Below are positions 23,046-31,466 of a DNA stretch of 38,005 bases, in pieces; positions within the stretch are counted from its first letter, which is position 1, and the number at the start of each line of letters is the position of its first letter. The DNA is taken from the IMG/VR virus record IMGVR_UViG_3300023180_000162, positions 1 through 38,005 of that record; one strand, 5' to 3'. Source of the DNA: a virus. Position numbers and translations under genes: made by a program. The notes under the pieces were generated by a model. The model was given only the letters and a program-made list of their open reading frames with translations. It made no database searches and had not been told where the DNA came from.

Positions 23046-24518
23046 TTATTTTGTTCGTAAATTAACGTCAATAAATTCATAATTAAACGATTCCTCGTTA
23101 TAAATTTTCACTCTCTCAATGAGGTGATTCATTGTATGATTGCGACGACCACCATTAGAAATGTCGTCTGCGATATCGTATAAGACAGCCTTTCTTTTGT
23201 TGGCTCCCTTGCGGAGCACACGACCGATTGACTGTAGATTTCTTACTCGTGATTTAGAGGGAGAGGCAAAGACTACATTGTGTAGATTACGAATGTTGAT
23301 GCCTGTAGAAAAAGTGCCATAAGAAGCAACAATAATAGAATCTGAAGTAGTCTCTGCGATCTGTCTAGTTTTCTCGCGGTCTTCAGTCTCTACCCCTCCG
23401 TGTACCAGGAATATATTTCTAGTATCCCCGACTTTATTATTTATCAAATCGAAAAGTGGCATCCCATGCTTCTCGACATAATTGAACAGCACAAGAGTAT
23501 TACCTTCCAAGTCACAAACAAGATTCCTAATGAATCTATTGCGACCTTCATGGCTTACTATGTACTCCATCTCATCCTGGTAACTAGCAAACGTTTGCTT
23601 GTCATGTTTGAGTAGAAGAACCTTGATCTCAAACTGGGAGAGGTGTCCTTCTCGGATAAGATTTTCAGTTTTGGTTACTTTGTTACAGGCACCAAAGACT
23701 CCTTCTAGGACAAGTTTATTTGTGGCACACCCATCAAGTGTACCTGTAAATCCTATCCTATACTTACAGTCATGAAGCTTGTTCATGATGTTAGTCAATG
23801 ACTTAGCTTTGAACAGGTGTGCTTCATCACCAATGACAGCACCAAAGTCATTAAAGTATGTTTTGGGTAGTTTGTAGATTGACTGCCAGGTTGTAATAAC
23901 TACATCCTTCTTGGACATGGGCGACGCGCCACCGTAAACCTTGTGGCAATGATGACTAGCGTTCCAACCATACTCCTCAAAGTCCTTGTACATCTGCTCC
24001 ACAAGAGATGTAGTAGGTACAACAATTAATGTCTTTAGATCTTTCTTCTCAAAGAACCTAACAAGAGAATAGATCATCAGTGACTTACCAGAAGCAGTGG
24101 GAGACAATAAGAGTTTCCTCCTATGCCTCATGGCTTCATAGATTGCTTTGTACTGATAGTCTCTTACTTTATGGGGAAGTCCCAATCCTTTGACAAACTC
24201 TCCGACGGCTTCTGGAGTAACGAACTCATCAACTTCCTCAGGAAACCCGTAGAAGTTGTTGTCTTTATATGTGTATTCGTACCCGCGTTCGCGGCAGAAA
24301 TGAGTAACATAAGGGAGAAGACCAGCATAAATCTCACCCGTAGCTGGGGAGAATAGTTTGATTTTTCCATCCCAGAATTTCTTCTTATACGCAGACATGA
24401 ACTTGGCTTGGGGTACCTCAAAGGTAAACTCATCAGCCAACTCATACTGAACGTGGGGTTCACATTCAATTCTAAGAAAGACTTCGTTCTTCTTTTGAAT
24501 TACGACGCTAGACTTCAT
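23046..24518 (-). CDS. uvsW: UvsW DNA/RNA helicase
   Basis: Superfamily 2 helicase that resolves R-loops and branched DNA, switching T4 from origin- to recombination-dependent replication. 490 aa. An N-terminal domain (1-110) precedes Walker A SPTASGKS (139-146), DEAH (231-234), IGFTGTLDG motif III region, and motif VI SIGRVLRKG. The start overlaps the uvsY stop by 11 nt. Together with UvsY, UvsX and gp46/47 it completes the recombination set. Confidence 0.95.
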   Translation of the reverse strand: MKSSVVIQKKNEVFLRIECEPHVQYELADEFTFEVPQAKFMSAYKKKFWDGKIKLFSPATGEIYAGLLPYVTHFCRERGYEYTYKDNNFYGFPEEVDEFVTPEAVGEFVKGLGLPHKVRDYQYKAIYEAMRHRRKLLLSPTASGKSLMIYSLVRFFEKKDLKTLIVVPTTSLVEQMYKDFEEYGWNASHHCHKVYGGASPMSKKDVVITTWQSIYKLPKTYFNDFGAVIGDEAHLFKAKSLTNIMNKLHDCKYRIGFTGTLDGCATNKLVLEGVFGACNKVTKTENLIREGHLSQFEIKVLLLKHDKQTFASYQDEMEYIVSHEGRNRFIRNLVCDLEGNTLVLFNYVEKHGMPLFDLINNKVGDTRNIFLVHGGVETEDREKTRQIAETTSDSIIVASYGTFSTGINIRNLHNVVFASPSKSRVRNLQSIGRVLRKGANKRKAVLYDIADDISNGGRRNHTMNHLIERVKIYNEESFNYEFIDVNLRTK

Positions 24519-24921
24519 ACCCTTTCAACAACTTGGCAAACTCAATCGCGTTCTTGATTTGAAACGACTGATTGTTAATTGCCGTGAGGATGCTCTTTAG
24601 AGCATCTACCATTTGATTGTAGTAACGTAGTTTGAGTTGTGCTTTTTGCCAACTCTCATCAGAGTCGATATAGATCCCAACATCCTGCTTCAGCAGTTTT
24701 AGATGAAAGGGTTTCTCAGATTTACCAGTGTAATACTCCCAAAGGTCACGGTAAAGTGACTTCAACTTTAACTCATGCTGATCCCTCAGCAGAGTAACTT
24801 GATTGAGTAACTGTAGATATTTAGCATGGCGTCTAGGGATCGCCAGAGAGTCGTGGTCTAGTTTTTCATCATCTAGTTGTGAGTCCTTTTGCCACATGGA
24901 CTCAATCATTTCAAGATTCAT
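24508..24921 (-). CDS. uvsY: Recombination mediator UvsY
   Basis: UvsY loads UvsX onto ssDNA coated with gp32. The product is 137 aa, the same length as T4 UvsY. It shows MIESMWQKDSQLDDEKLDHD, IPRRHAKYLQLLNQ and YYTGKSEKPFHLK, which match the T4-like pattern (MW..DS.ID, IP..HAKY, YYTGKA). It lies next to uvsW and is coupled to the tube paralogue by ATGA. Confidence 0.9.
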   Translation of the reverse strand: MNLEMIESMWQKDSQLDDEKLDHDSLAIPRRHAKYLQLLNQVTLLRDQHELKLKSLYRDLWEYYTGKSEKPFHLKLLKQDVGIYIDSDESWQKAQLKLRYYNQMVDALKSILTAINNQSFQIKNAIEFAKLLKGYEV

Positions 24922-25469
24922 AAGCGATTGCCGTCTTTATCAATAAACTCTAGGAGAGTGTACTTAAAGGTTACGTCAGCAGTTACATAATCAATGTCAC
25001 TTTGATCAGAACTGAACCTGATACCACCTAGTTGTGTGGGGAAACAGTTGCTGAAGATAGCAGTAGCACAAATGTTATAGTTGCTGTCCAACACCAACAG
25101 TCTAGCATCTGTAGTAATTTTTTGGAACGCAGTGGATCTACCTTCTTCAGTAATAGATTCAATGTATTCATACCAGTCCTTCTCGTGCTCTGGATTGGTA
25201 AGACCTTTTAGCCAGTTATAGATCTCATAGTAATTATCCAGATCCTCATTAATCATGAAGGTCAACTGTAGATCTCCATACTGGAGCTTGTCACCAGGAA
25301 CCTCATACTGTTTTACCCTGGTATCAAAAACTCTTGTGTTGATATTGATGTCAGGGATATTTACAGACTGGCAAAAATATTCTACATTCTTTGCTCTGTC
25401 CAAGATAAACTTGAACCCAACAGGAGCAAGAAAGTTTTTATTGTCAGGTGTAAAGAGTCTTTTGCTCAT
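24918..25469 (-). CDS. Tail-tube paralogue (gp19-like structural protein)
   Basis: A 183-aa protein that aligns with the tail tube gp19 of this same window: FCQSVNIP and YEVPGDKLQY here against FCKSAALP and IKVPGDRTYE there, each followed by a YxxWxxLTN-type stretch (YNWLKGLTN versus YEKWIELTN). In T4 the tube fold is reused by baseplate tube initiator proteins such as gp54, so a baseplate or tube-cap role is plausible, but the identity is not settled. It is coupled to the 50-aa gene and to uvsY by ATGA overlaps. Confidence 0.75.
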   Translation of the reverse strand: MSKRLFTPDNKNFLAPVGFKFILDRAKNVEYFCQSVNIPDININTRVFDTRVKQYEVPGDKLQYGDLQLTFMINEDLDNYYEIYNWLKGLTNPEHEKDWYEYIESITEEGRSTAFQKITTDARLLVLDSNYNICATAIFSNCFPTQLGGIRFSSDQSDIDYVTADVTFKYTLLEFIDKDGNRL

Positions 25470-25618
25470 TGACTGTACTCGTTAATCATGTCAAGCACTT
25501 CGTTTAGAACGGCGTGAGCCACCATCTTCTCGTTTCTAGTCCACTCGGTTCTCCACTCGCCCTGATCCAAACCATTCTTTAACTTAAGAACACGGGCGTA
25601 GATATCCACCTTAGACAT
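25466..25618 (-). CDS. Small hypothetical protein (50 aa)
   Basis: Found by hand translation. The ATG at 25618 has GAGG five nt upstream; an alternative in-frame ATG at 25633 would give 55 aa but lacks a site. The product starts MSKVDIYARVLKLKNGLDQG and appears helical. The stop is fused to the tube-paralogue ATG (ATGA). It is the first gene after the gp23 terminator and a late-promoter-like motif. Function unknown. Confidence 0.75.
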   Translation of the reverse strand: MSKVDIYARVLKLKNGLDQGEWRTEWTRNEKMVAHAVLNEVLDMINEYSQ

Positions 25619-25654
25619 TATTCCTCTAGGCATAATCAAAAATACGTGCTGATA

Positions 25655-25661
25655 TATTTAG
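25655..25661 (-). promoter_or_regulatory. Late-promoter-like CTAAATA
   Basis: CTAAATA on the minus strand lies 2 nt past the U-tract of the gp23 terminator and about 36 nt before the 50-aa gene. It matches the TAAATA core of the T4 late box. It could restart transcription for the uvsY-uvsW operon. Confidence 0.4.
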
Positions 25662-25663
25662 AT

Positions 25664-25690
25664 AAAAAAAGAGGGACCCGAAGGTCCCTC
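25664..25690 (-). terminator. Strong rho-independent terminator behind gp23
   Basis: Minus strand: GAGGGACC-TTCG-GGTCCCTC followed by TTTTTTT. The 8-bp perfect stem with a C(UUCG)G tetraloop is exceptionally stable. It sits 22 nt beyond the gp23 stop and would fix the 3' end of the abundant capsid mRNA. Confidence 0.95.
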
Positions 25691-25712
25691 CCTTACTTCC
25701 TTTGCGAATGGA

Positions 25713-27080
25713 TCACATAAGGTTCTTGATGCGTACGCGACGATAGTAGGCGTTAGCATTCAGGTTGTTGCTGTTCTGAGGATCGCTATTGCTCAGAGGA
25801 GTCAGACCCTTAGCAAATGGGTTCAGGACCATGCCGTAGCGGGTCTTGAAGCCAATGCGAGGCTGGAAGGTGTCCTGACCAATTGCGCGATACATTTGGA
25901 GAGGAACATATGGGCAATAGAACAGACCAGCGTCATAAGCATTGCTGCCCTTGTAACCGATGACATAGTATTGGTCAGCGGAAACGTTAGCCGAATAAGG
26001 ATCGATGTAGACCTTGATACGACCGTTCAGGGTACCGACGTAGGTGTTACCAGTGTCGTCGATTTCGCCCAGACCACCAACAGCACCATTGATGCCGCTG
26101 CTGTAATCCAGAACACCCGCCATAGCGAGAGCAGAAGCAACGTCAGAGGAGCAGATCAGAACGTTGCCCTTTCCGCGACGAGTTTCCAGGGCGATAGCGT
26201 TAGCATCGCGCTCGATTTGGAACAGGAGACCCTTGAACTTCTCAACGCTCCAACGACCGTTGGAGTCAACGTCAAGGTCAAATACACCAGCGTTAGCGGT
26301 GTTAACTTGAGCACCAGGCTTAGCACCACGATAAACGGTACGGACAACCTCACGGTTGATTTCAGCCAGGATCTCAGTGCTGAGGATGTTGGCAAGCTCG
26401 GACTCAGCATCCAGACCATGAATTGCCTTCAGGTCTTGAGCCAGTTCGACCGAGTAGTCAGCACGCAGGGCACGACCTTTTGCTTCAACGGCAATACGGT
26501 CGATCGAGAATGCCATCTCCATGAAGGCATTACCAGCGCTGTCGCCCAGAGCTTCCATGTCGGAAGTGCTGAACTTGCTGCTAGCCAGATCATATTCGGT
26601 TTCGGTTACGCCACCGCCAGTGGCGTCGTTGATCAGACCAGGGTTCTTCTCGGTGGTAGCGGTAGGAGGTGTAGCACCTTTGGTACCAGAGAATTGAGCA
26701 TCGGGCTCATCGAAGAATGCTTCGGCACCAGACTGATTCACATAGCGCGAACGCATTGCGAAAATCAGACCAGTAGGACCATTCATAGGCTGAACGCCAG
26801 CGATGTCATAAGCAATCAGCTTAGGCATTGCGCGGCGGATCAGGCTGATCAGAATGGGATCGAAACCTGCGACGGCACCAGCATTGGTGGTTTGGGTGTT
26901 GATAGGACCAACGTTAGTAGGTGCCTCGGTGAGGATGGCACGCTCTTCGCGCATGAAGCGCTCTTGGTTCTCCAGGAGTTGTGCGGTTACAGCCTTACGA
27001 TAGTTGTCCTTGATTTCGGGCAGACCATCATGATTAAGGACTGGAGCCCACTTCTCTTGGAGAGATTCGGTGTTAAACAT
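25713..27080 (-). CDS. gp23: Major capsid protein gp23
   Basis: The HK97-fold shell protein, 455 aa (T4 521; cyanophage versions are shorter). The N-terminal region (about 1-60) contains the likely scaffold-facing part cut by the prohead protease; recognisable segments are IRRAMPKLIAYDIAGVQPMN, GLIFAMRSRY, GNAFMEMAFSIDRIAVEAKG and GFKTRYGMVLNPFA (each written as seen, in pieces). The ATG has no strong Shine-Dalgarno (CTCCCGAGATTCCC precedes it), surprising for so abundant a protein. It follows gp22 closely and is closed by the UUCG terminator. Confidence 0.96.
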   Translation of the reverse strand: MFNTESLQEKWAPVLNHDGLPEIKDNYRKAVTAQLLENQERFMREERAILTEAPTNVGPINTQTTNAGAVAGFDPILISLIRRAMPKLIAYDIAGVQPMNGPTGLIFAMRSRYVNQSGAEAFFDEPDAQFSGTKGATPPTATTEKNPGLINDATGGGVTETEYDLASSKFSTSDMEALGDSAGNAFMEMAFSIDRIAVEAKGRALRADYSVELAQDLKAIHGLDAESELANILSTEILAEINREVVRTVYRGAKPGAQVNTANAGVFDLDVDSNGRWSVEKFKGLLFQIERDANAIALETRRGKGNVLICSSDVASALAMAGVLDYSSGINGAVGGLGEIDDTGNTYVGTLNGRIKVYIDPYSANVSADQYYVIGYKGSNAYDAGLFYCPYVPLQMYRAIGQDTFQPRIGFKTRYGMVLNPFAKGLTPLSNSDPQNSNNLNANAYYRRVRIKNLM

Positions 27081-27118
27081 GGGAATCTCGGGAGTTTAGA
27101 ATTGGGTTAACAGTGTGA

Positions 27119-28210
27119 TCACAGACGCTTAGCAAGAGCAGCGACATAAGCGCTCATGCTTTCACTAATTGCTTCTGTATGTACGGCGGATTCTTCAGTA
27201 GCAATCTCTTCTACGGTCTCCACTTTGGGAGCGCCGAAGTAGGATTCCTTAATCTGAACCAGCTTCTCACGATACGACTCTTCGGTACGGAACTCAACGG
27301 CTTCAGCGAGGGAAGTGAACTTATCCTTCTGGGTCTCAGCAAGACCACGGGTCAGTTCATTCAAAATCTCATTCTTACGATAGGCACTTACACTCTCGTG
27401 AAGTTCGACGTTGCGCTCGACCTGCTCATTAAGTCGGGTCTCCATCTCATCAAGCTTTTCGCTCATCTCGGCAACCAGATCCAGCTTCTCAGTAGGAACG
27501 TTGATGTTGCTTTCGATGAACAGTTTTCTGAGTCCATCCATGAACCCTTCTGTGATTTCGGCGCGGAGACCTTGCTCAATAGCAAGTTCGTTCTCCGACA
27601 TCCACTCTTCACAAGCGTAGTTCAGGAAGTTCTCAACACGACCAGCGAAGTCTTCTTTGATTGTTTCAATCTCTTCAGCAATCTTCGCTTCGGTCGATTC
27701 CTTAATAGCAACTACCTGCTCAGAAACCTTTGCGCTAACAGCGGCTTCAAAAACAGTCTTTGCTTTTTGTTGGAATTCTTCGGAAAGATCAGCACCAGCC
27801 AGAACGGCGGCAATGTCCTCGCTGATCTCTTCTTCGCTAACTACCTCACCTTCAGTCTCAACAGAATCAAAGATCTTAGCAGAGAGAGCACCAGGCATAG
27901 CGCTAGAAGCGGCACTAGGCTTGGTCTTCAGGGTGGAGTCTTTAGTCGCAGTTACAGGAGCAGCAGCCTTGGCACCAGGGTTCTCGGTACCCTCGGGCTT
28001 CTCTTTGCTATTGCTAGCAACCTCTTTACCGTCATTTTTCAGATCGGACTTTTGGGCAGCGACGGCACCTTTCTTGATGGCGGCATCGCCAGTGGCGGCT
28101 TCTTCAGAAACTTCATCTACGGTTTCAACCTCTTCAACTACCGCTTCAGCGGTAGCATGAGCTTTCTTTTCCGCGATGAGTTTCTCGAATTTTTCATCGA
28201 TTGTGGACAT
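27119..28210 (-). CDS. gp22: Prohead core scaffold protein gp22
   Basis: Internal scaffold that shapes the prohead and is degraded by gp21. The 363-aa protein (T4 269) is highly charged and alanine/glutamate rich, with low-complexity N-terminal third and long coiled-coil predicted regions after residue 150 (e.g. EKLDEMETRLNEQVERNVEL). Identification rests on composition and on position between gp21 and gp23. It has a strong Shine-Dalgarno (AGGAG) and a perfect late promoter upstream. Confidence 0.88.
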   Translation of the reverse strand: MSTIDEKFEKLIAEKKAHATAEAVVEEVETVDEVSEEAATGDAAIKKGAVAAQKSDLKNDGKEVASNSKEKPEGTENPGAKAAAPVTATKDSTLKTKPSAASSAMPGALSAKIFDSVETEGEVVSEEEISEDIAAVLAGADLSEEFQQKAKTVFEAAVSAKVSEQVVAIKESTEAKIAEEIETIKEDFAGRVENFLNYACEEWMSENELAIEQGLRAEITEGFMDGLRKLFIESNINVPTEKLDLVAEMSEKLDEMETRLNEQVERNVELHESVSAYRKNEILNELTRGLAETQKDKFTSLAEAVEFRTEESYREKLVQIKESYFGAPKVETVEEIATEESAVHTEAISESMSAYVAALAKRL

Positions 28211-28253
28211 TGTTTGCTCCTACGAATAAAAGACTGCGGTAATTTGCTATATT

Positions 28254-28261
28254 TATTTATA
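28254..28261 (-). promoter_or_regulatory. Late promoter TATAAATA before gp22
   Basis: Exact T4 late consensus TATAAATA on the minus strand, 43 nt before the gp22 ATG, with an AT-rich context. It should drive gp22 and gp23, the most demanded late products, using gp55-programmed polymerase. Confidence 0.8.
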
Positions 28262-28263
28262 AA

Positions 28264-28911
28264 TTAGAGACTTCTTAAGAATTCCGCGAACGCGGAAATT
28301 TTTCTTTCTTGAAGTTCCAGGGGGTTTGGTGCGTTATCAAGAGCGTGCTTGATAGCATCGAGGTGAGACTCTTTGAGTCTTCCATCAACCATAACCCACT
28401 CACGTCCCTCATAGATGCCTTCGACGAAAGCATCGGGGGCGGAAGGATCTGCTACGATATCAGCAGCAGTGGCAAGAATGAAGTCATCACCAACAACGTT
28501 GGTAGTACCTTCACGCTTGATTGAACCGAGACCTCTAGAAGAGACTCCCAGTTGTACACCTTCGTCCAAGAGGGACTGGGCAATCTTACCCATAGGTGTA
28601 TCGAGCAACTTTGCCTTGCCAATGAAGTTGGTACCTTCAGGGACAAGCTCCACAATTTTGTGGCTTACTCGGTCAAGATTAATAGTTGGACCATCTGGAT
28701 GACCCAACTCACCAAGAGCGCGACCACGCTTAACAAATTCTTCAGTGTACTTCTGTACCTCACGATTCATGGTATCGTACTTGTACATACGACCATTACG
28801 GTTGGTAATTTCTGTTTGAAGAAAGATTCCCTTGATAAAAGTATTCTTCTTACCGTCGGTTTCTTCGGTAAGAATCTCAATGGATTCAATCTGTTCCGTG
28901 ATCAGTTTCAT
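28264..28911 (-). CDS. gp21: Prohead protease gp21
   Basis: Serine protease of the herpesvirus-assemblin/T4 gp21 type that trims capsid and core proteins. The 215-aa protein (T4 212) has the catalytic histidine H71 in GELGHP and the nucleophile in GVSSRGLGS (S124 or S125). IGKAKLLDTPMGKIAQSLLD is the conserved stretch before it. It overlaps the acidic 88-aa gene by 26 nt. Targets would be gp22 and gp23. Confidence 0.93.
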   Translation of the reverse strand: MKLITEQIESIEILTEETDGKKNTFIKGIFLQTEITNRNGRMYKYDTMNREVQKYTEEFVKRGRALGELGHPDGPTINLDRVSHKIVELVPEGTNFIGKAKLLDTPMGKIAQSLLDEGVQLGVSSRGLGSIKREGTTNVVGDDFILATAADIVADPSAPDAFVEGIYEGREWVMVDGRLKESHLDAIKHALDNAPNPLELQERKISAFAEFLRSL

Positions 28912-29152
28912 CGTTTTCCTGTTCGGGTTCTTCAGTTTCAGCGGTAGCTTCTGGGTTTTCGATCTCTTCCCTGTCGGGCTCTACATCTCCTTCTTCGGGA
29001 ACATGGGGAAACATAGCATTTGCTATGTCTTGCTTAGATGCGTCAACTGCCATAGCAGCTTTAACACTTAGCATGTCCTTCAGTTTTACCAGAGCGTCCG
29101 CTTGGTCATTGTCCCAGAGCAAATCAACGATATCTCGTTCTTGTGTAGACAT
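28886..29152 (-). CDS. Small acidic prohead-core-type protein (88 aa)
   Basis: Located between portal and protease, where T4 encodes core proteins gp67 and gp68. The N-terminal 45 residues form a helix-like segment (ERDIVDLLWDNDQADALVK, AAMAVDASKQDIANAMF); the C-terminal half is nearly all E, D, T and P, very acidic. Size and acidity resemble T4 gp67 (80 aa). Without alignment I cannot prove orthology; position and composition support a head-core role. Confidence 0.7.
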   Translation of the reverse strand: MSTQERDIVDLLWDNDQADALVKLKDMLSVKAAMAVDASKQDIANAMFPHVPEEGDVEPDREEIENPEATAETEEPEQENDETDHGTD

Positions 29153-29171
29153 AATAAATCTTGACTATATT

Positions 29172-30800
29172 TTATTTATTTGTTTTGGAATTTGAACTTG
29201 CCGCAGGCTTGGGTGGATTCTTTGCTTGCTGGATCTGAGCCTTTTTCAGTTCTTGATCCAACGCGGCATTGTCTTGTTCCATATCCATAGCAGTCTGATC
29301 CATAGCAACTTGATCAAGAGGATTGATGATGCGACCCTGCTTGATATCGTCAGCCATTTGATCATCAAGTTCTCTCATCTGAGGCTCAGTTTGATTGAGG
29401 ATCTCAGTGCGAACATATTCCGTAGAGAAGTAGCGTCCCATGTAGGGTTCCATCTGAGCGATGACGCCGAGCTTCTCGTTCAGCATCTCGATATTCTTAA
29501 GTTCTGTGAAGTGATTGTCATATAAGTAGTCATACTGTACATGCTCCTTCATATCCTCCCAATCTTCAGGAGTGATAACACCCTTGAGGATCAGTTGAGT
29601 CTTAAGAACGTCTTGAAACAGTTCGCTAAACTTCTTACGCAGCCTTCCTACAAACTTGGTGAACTTGAGTTCATCGCGCATGATCTCAGAGGATCTGCCA
29701 AGATTGAAACTGGTATTTGAATCGAGTCTACCAGCAGGAACGTTAAGAGCCTTGTAGAGTTTAGTTTGGAAATACTGAATGTCTGTCAGTTCTCCGAGGT
29801 TCTGCCCGCCAGGAAGAGTAGTAATTTCTGTCCCGCGCCCTCCCTCGCGTCTTGGAAGCCAGAAGTCTTCCAACATGGACATGTATTTTCTATCGTCACG
29901 AATCTCACCTGTGTTGGCATCGTACACAAGCTTGTTGCGATAGCGACCCATCACTTCCCTAAGATACTGTTCCGCCTTGACCTTAGGTAGGTTGCCCACA
30001 TCGATGTAGAAAATTCTACGCTCGGGTGCGCGAGAGATACGGTAGATAACCAAAGAGTCCTCAATCATTTGAAGTTGATTGAGTACCTTGATTGCCTTAT
30101 GGAGATAAGACAATACGATATTTCTATTGGTATCCATGATGCCAGACGTTACATACGCGATAGCGTCTTTGGCAATCTTGATACCAGAATTCGCAGAGGT
30201 ATTGTTAAGACCTTTGGGGTTGTATAGGAAGTATTCGTCGATTTTACCGAAGTCCAACTTCATGAACTCTTCAGTGTTCTTCGGATTCTTCTGAATCTGA
30301 CGAATCTTTTTGATCTTCTGTGGATCAATGTAGCGCAGCTCCAGGATACCATCCTGAGGCTTGTTCAAATCAATTACCTTATGATAATACAAACGCCCAT
30401 CAATGTACCAGCGACGGAACATCTCATGGGCTTTTGTATCAAAACCTAGCAGAGTTTTTACGTAATCGAATTCGTTACGCATCATAGTCTTGACGCTCTC
30501 GGATACTTCCAAGTTGTCAAGATTAATCTGAACAGGAGTATCGTTCAAATCTGTAACGATAGCTTCTTGTAGAATGTCCTCGATGGCAGAATCTACTTCA
30601 GGATGCATCGCCATTTGGCGATACTTGGTAACCATGTCATACTCGGTCTTGAAGTTTCCATCAAGATCTACGTACTGACCATAGTAACCACCTGCGATAA
30701 AGCTCGTGGCTCCGTCTTCGGCAGAAGGGGCAACGGGAGAAGGTGCGCTACGCTTTGCCTCCTCCCTCTTCTTGAATGAAAAACCAAAAAGTTCTGCCAT
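29172..30800 (-). CDS. gp20: Portal vertex protein gp20
   Basis: Dodecameric portal through which DNA is packaged; it nucleates prohead assembly. The protein is 542 aa (T4 524). It begins MAELFGFSFKKREE. Conserved segments include YRQMAMHPEVDSAIEDI, ELRYIDPQKIKKIR, and EIMRDELKFTKFVGRLRKKF. The C-terminus is Q/A/D/P-rich and probably flexible. A late-box-like CTAAATA lies 28 nt before the ATG; the Shine-Dalgarno is weak or displaced. Confidence 0.95.
   Translation of the reverse strand: MAELFGFSFKKREEAKRSAPSPVAPSAEDGATSFIAGGYYGQYVDLDGNFKTEYDMVTKYRQMAMHPEVDSAIEDILQEAIVTDLNDTPVQINLDNLEVSESVKTMMRNEFDYVKTLLGFDTKAHEMFRRWYIDGRLYYHKVIDLNKPQDGILELRYIDPQKIKKIRQIQKNPKNTEEFMKLDFGKIDEYFLYNPKGLNNTSANSGIKIAKDAIAYVTSGIMDTNRNIVLSYLHKAIKVLNQLQMIEDSLVIYRISRAPERRIFYIDVGNLPKVKAEQYLREVMGRYRNKLVYDANTGEIRDDRKYMSMLEDFWLPRREGGRGTEITTLPGGQNLGELTDIQYFQTKLYKALNVPAGRLDSNTSFNLGRSSEIMRDELKFTKFVGRLRKKFSELFQDVLKTQLILKGVITPEDWEDMKEHVQYDYLYDNHFTELKNIEMLNEKLGVIAQMEPYMGRYFSTEYVRTEILNQTEPQMRELDDQMADDIKQGRIINPLDQVAMDQTAMDMEQDNAALDQELKKAQIQQAKNPPKPAASSNSKTNK
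29173..29180 (-). promoter_or_regulatory. Late-promoter-like AATAAATA before the acidic core gene
   Basis: AATAAATA on the minus strand overlaps the gp20 stop and lies 20 nt before the 88-aa gene ATG. One mismatch from the T4 late consensus. Confidence 0.4.
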
Positions 30801-30828
30801 CGTATAATGTGGGACGTTCCTACTCGAC

Positions 30829-30835
30829 TATTTAG
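30829..30835 (-). promoter_or_regulatory. Late-promoter-like CTAAATA before gp20
   Basis: CTAAATA, 5 nt past the gp19 stop and 28 nt before the gp20 ATG. The same AACTAAATA string follows the hsp20 stop (7703-7711). Candidate only. Confidence 0.35.
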
Positions 30836-30840
30836 TTGCT

Positions 30841-31446
30841 TCAGATAACGGAGATTTTAGCAGTCTGCGTATTACCGCCACCGCCTTGCTCTTCGTTAGT
30901 CTCAAAGAACTGGTAAGCAAACTCAACATCAAATTCCTCGTAGGAATCGTTGTTGTCGTAGGCAACCGAAACTTGGCTTACGCTGACAGGGAATGCCTTG
31001 ACCAGCTTGTAAGAACGAATCGAAGTGAAACCTTTGTCCGAAGGATTGTTGAACTTATCCAGTTGAGTGATGGTTACATTTCTCAGAACATTGTCAATCG
31101 ACGATGAGGAAACGTTAGCATCTACAGCGTTGGTCAGTTCGATCCACTTCTCATAGGCGCCGCGCAGTTTGAATGCGTCGTCCATGTAGAAGGTTGCGGT
31201 CCAGGATTCATAAGTTCTGTCGCCAGGAACTTTGATCACACGACCACGGAAAGGAAGTTCAACAGTACCTACCGAGGTAGCAGGCAGGGCAGCACTCTTA
31301 CAAAAGAGAGATACCATGTCTGTGTCGGGGGCGCTGAAACCTTCCCCAGTTGGCCAGTCGTGATCAACCGAGAACAGATTAGGGCGTACGCCGCCCCTAA
31401 TCTTAGATTGGAAATTAAGTACGCCTAGTGCGGATACTTCAGCCAT
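30841..31446 (-). CDS. gp19: Tail tube protein gp19
   Basis: Main subunit of the inner tail tube, here 201 aa (T4 163). The tube fold is indicated by RPNLFSVDHDWP, FCKSAALPATSVGTVELPF, VIKVPGDRTYESWTATFYMD and the C-terminal beta region FDVEFAYQFFET. It has a strong Shine-Dalgarno (AAAGGAG) 12 nt before the ATG. A paralogue is at 24918-25469. It follows the sheath gene directly. Confidence 0.93.
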   Translation of the reverse strand: MAEVSALGVLNFQSKIRGGVRPNLFSVDHDWPTGEGFSAPDTDMVSLFCKSAALPATSVGTVELPFRGRVIKVPGDRTYESWTATFYMDDAFKLRGAYEKWIELTNAVDANVSSSSIDNVLRNVTITQLDKFNNPSDKGFTSIRSYKLVKAFPVSVSQVSVAYDNNDSYEEFDVEFAYQFFETNEEQGGGGNTQTAKISVI

Positions 31447-31466
31447 TGTTAGTTACTCTCCTTTAA

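Noticed and set aside
25896-27110. Long plus-strand open frame of 404 codons
   Set aside because: It is the antisense of gp23; its sequence has no recognisable domain and the minus-strand frame is a certain gene.
27179-28267. Long plus-strand open frame of 362 codons
   Set aside because: Antisense of gp22, whose biased codon use keeps the opposite frame open. Composition (L/F/S-rich) is typical of a shadow.
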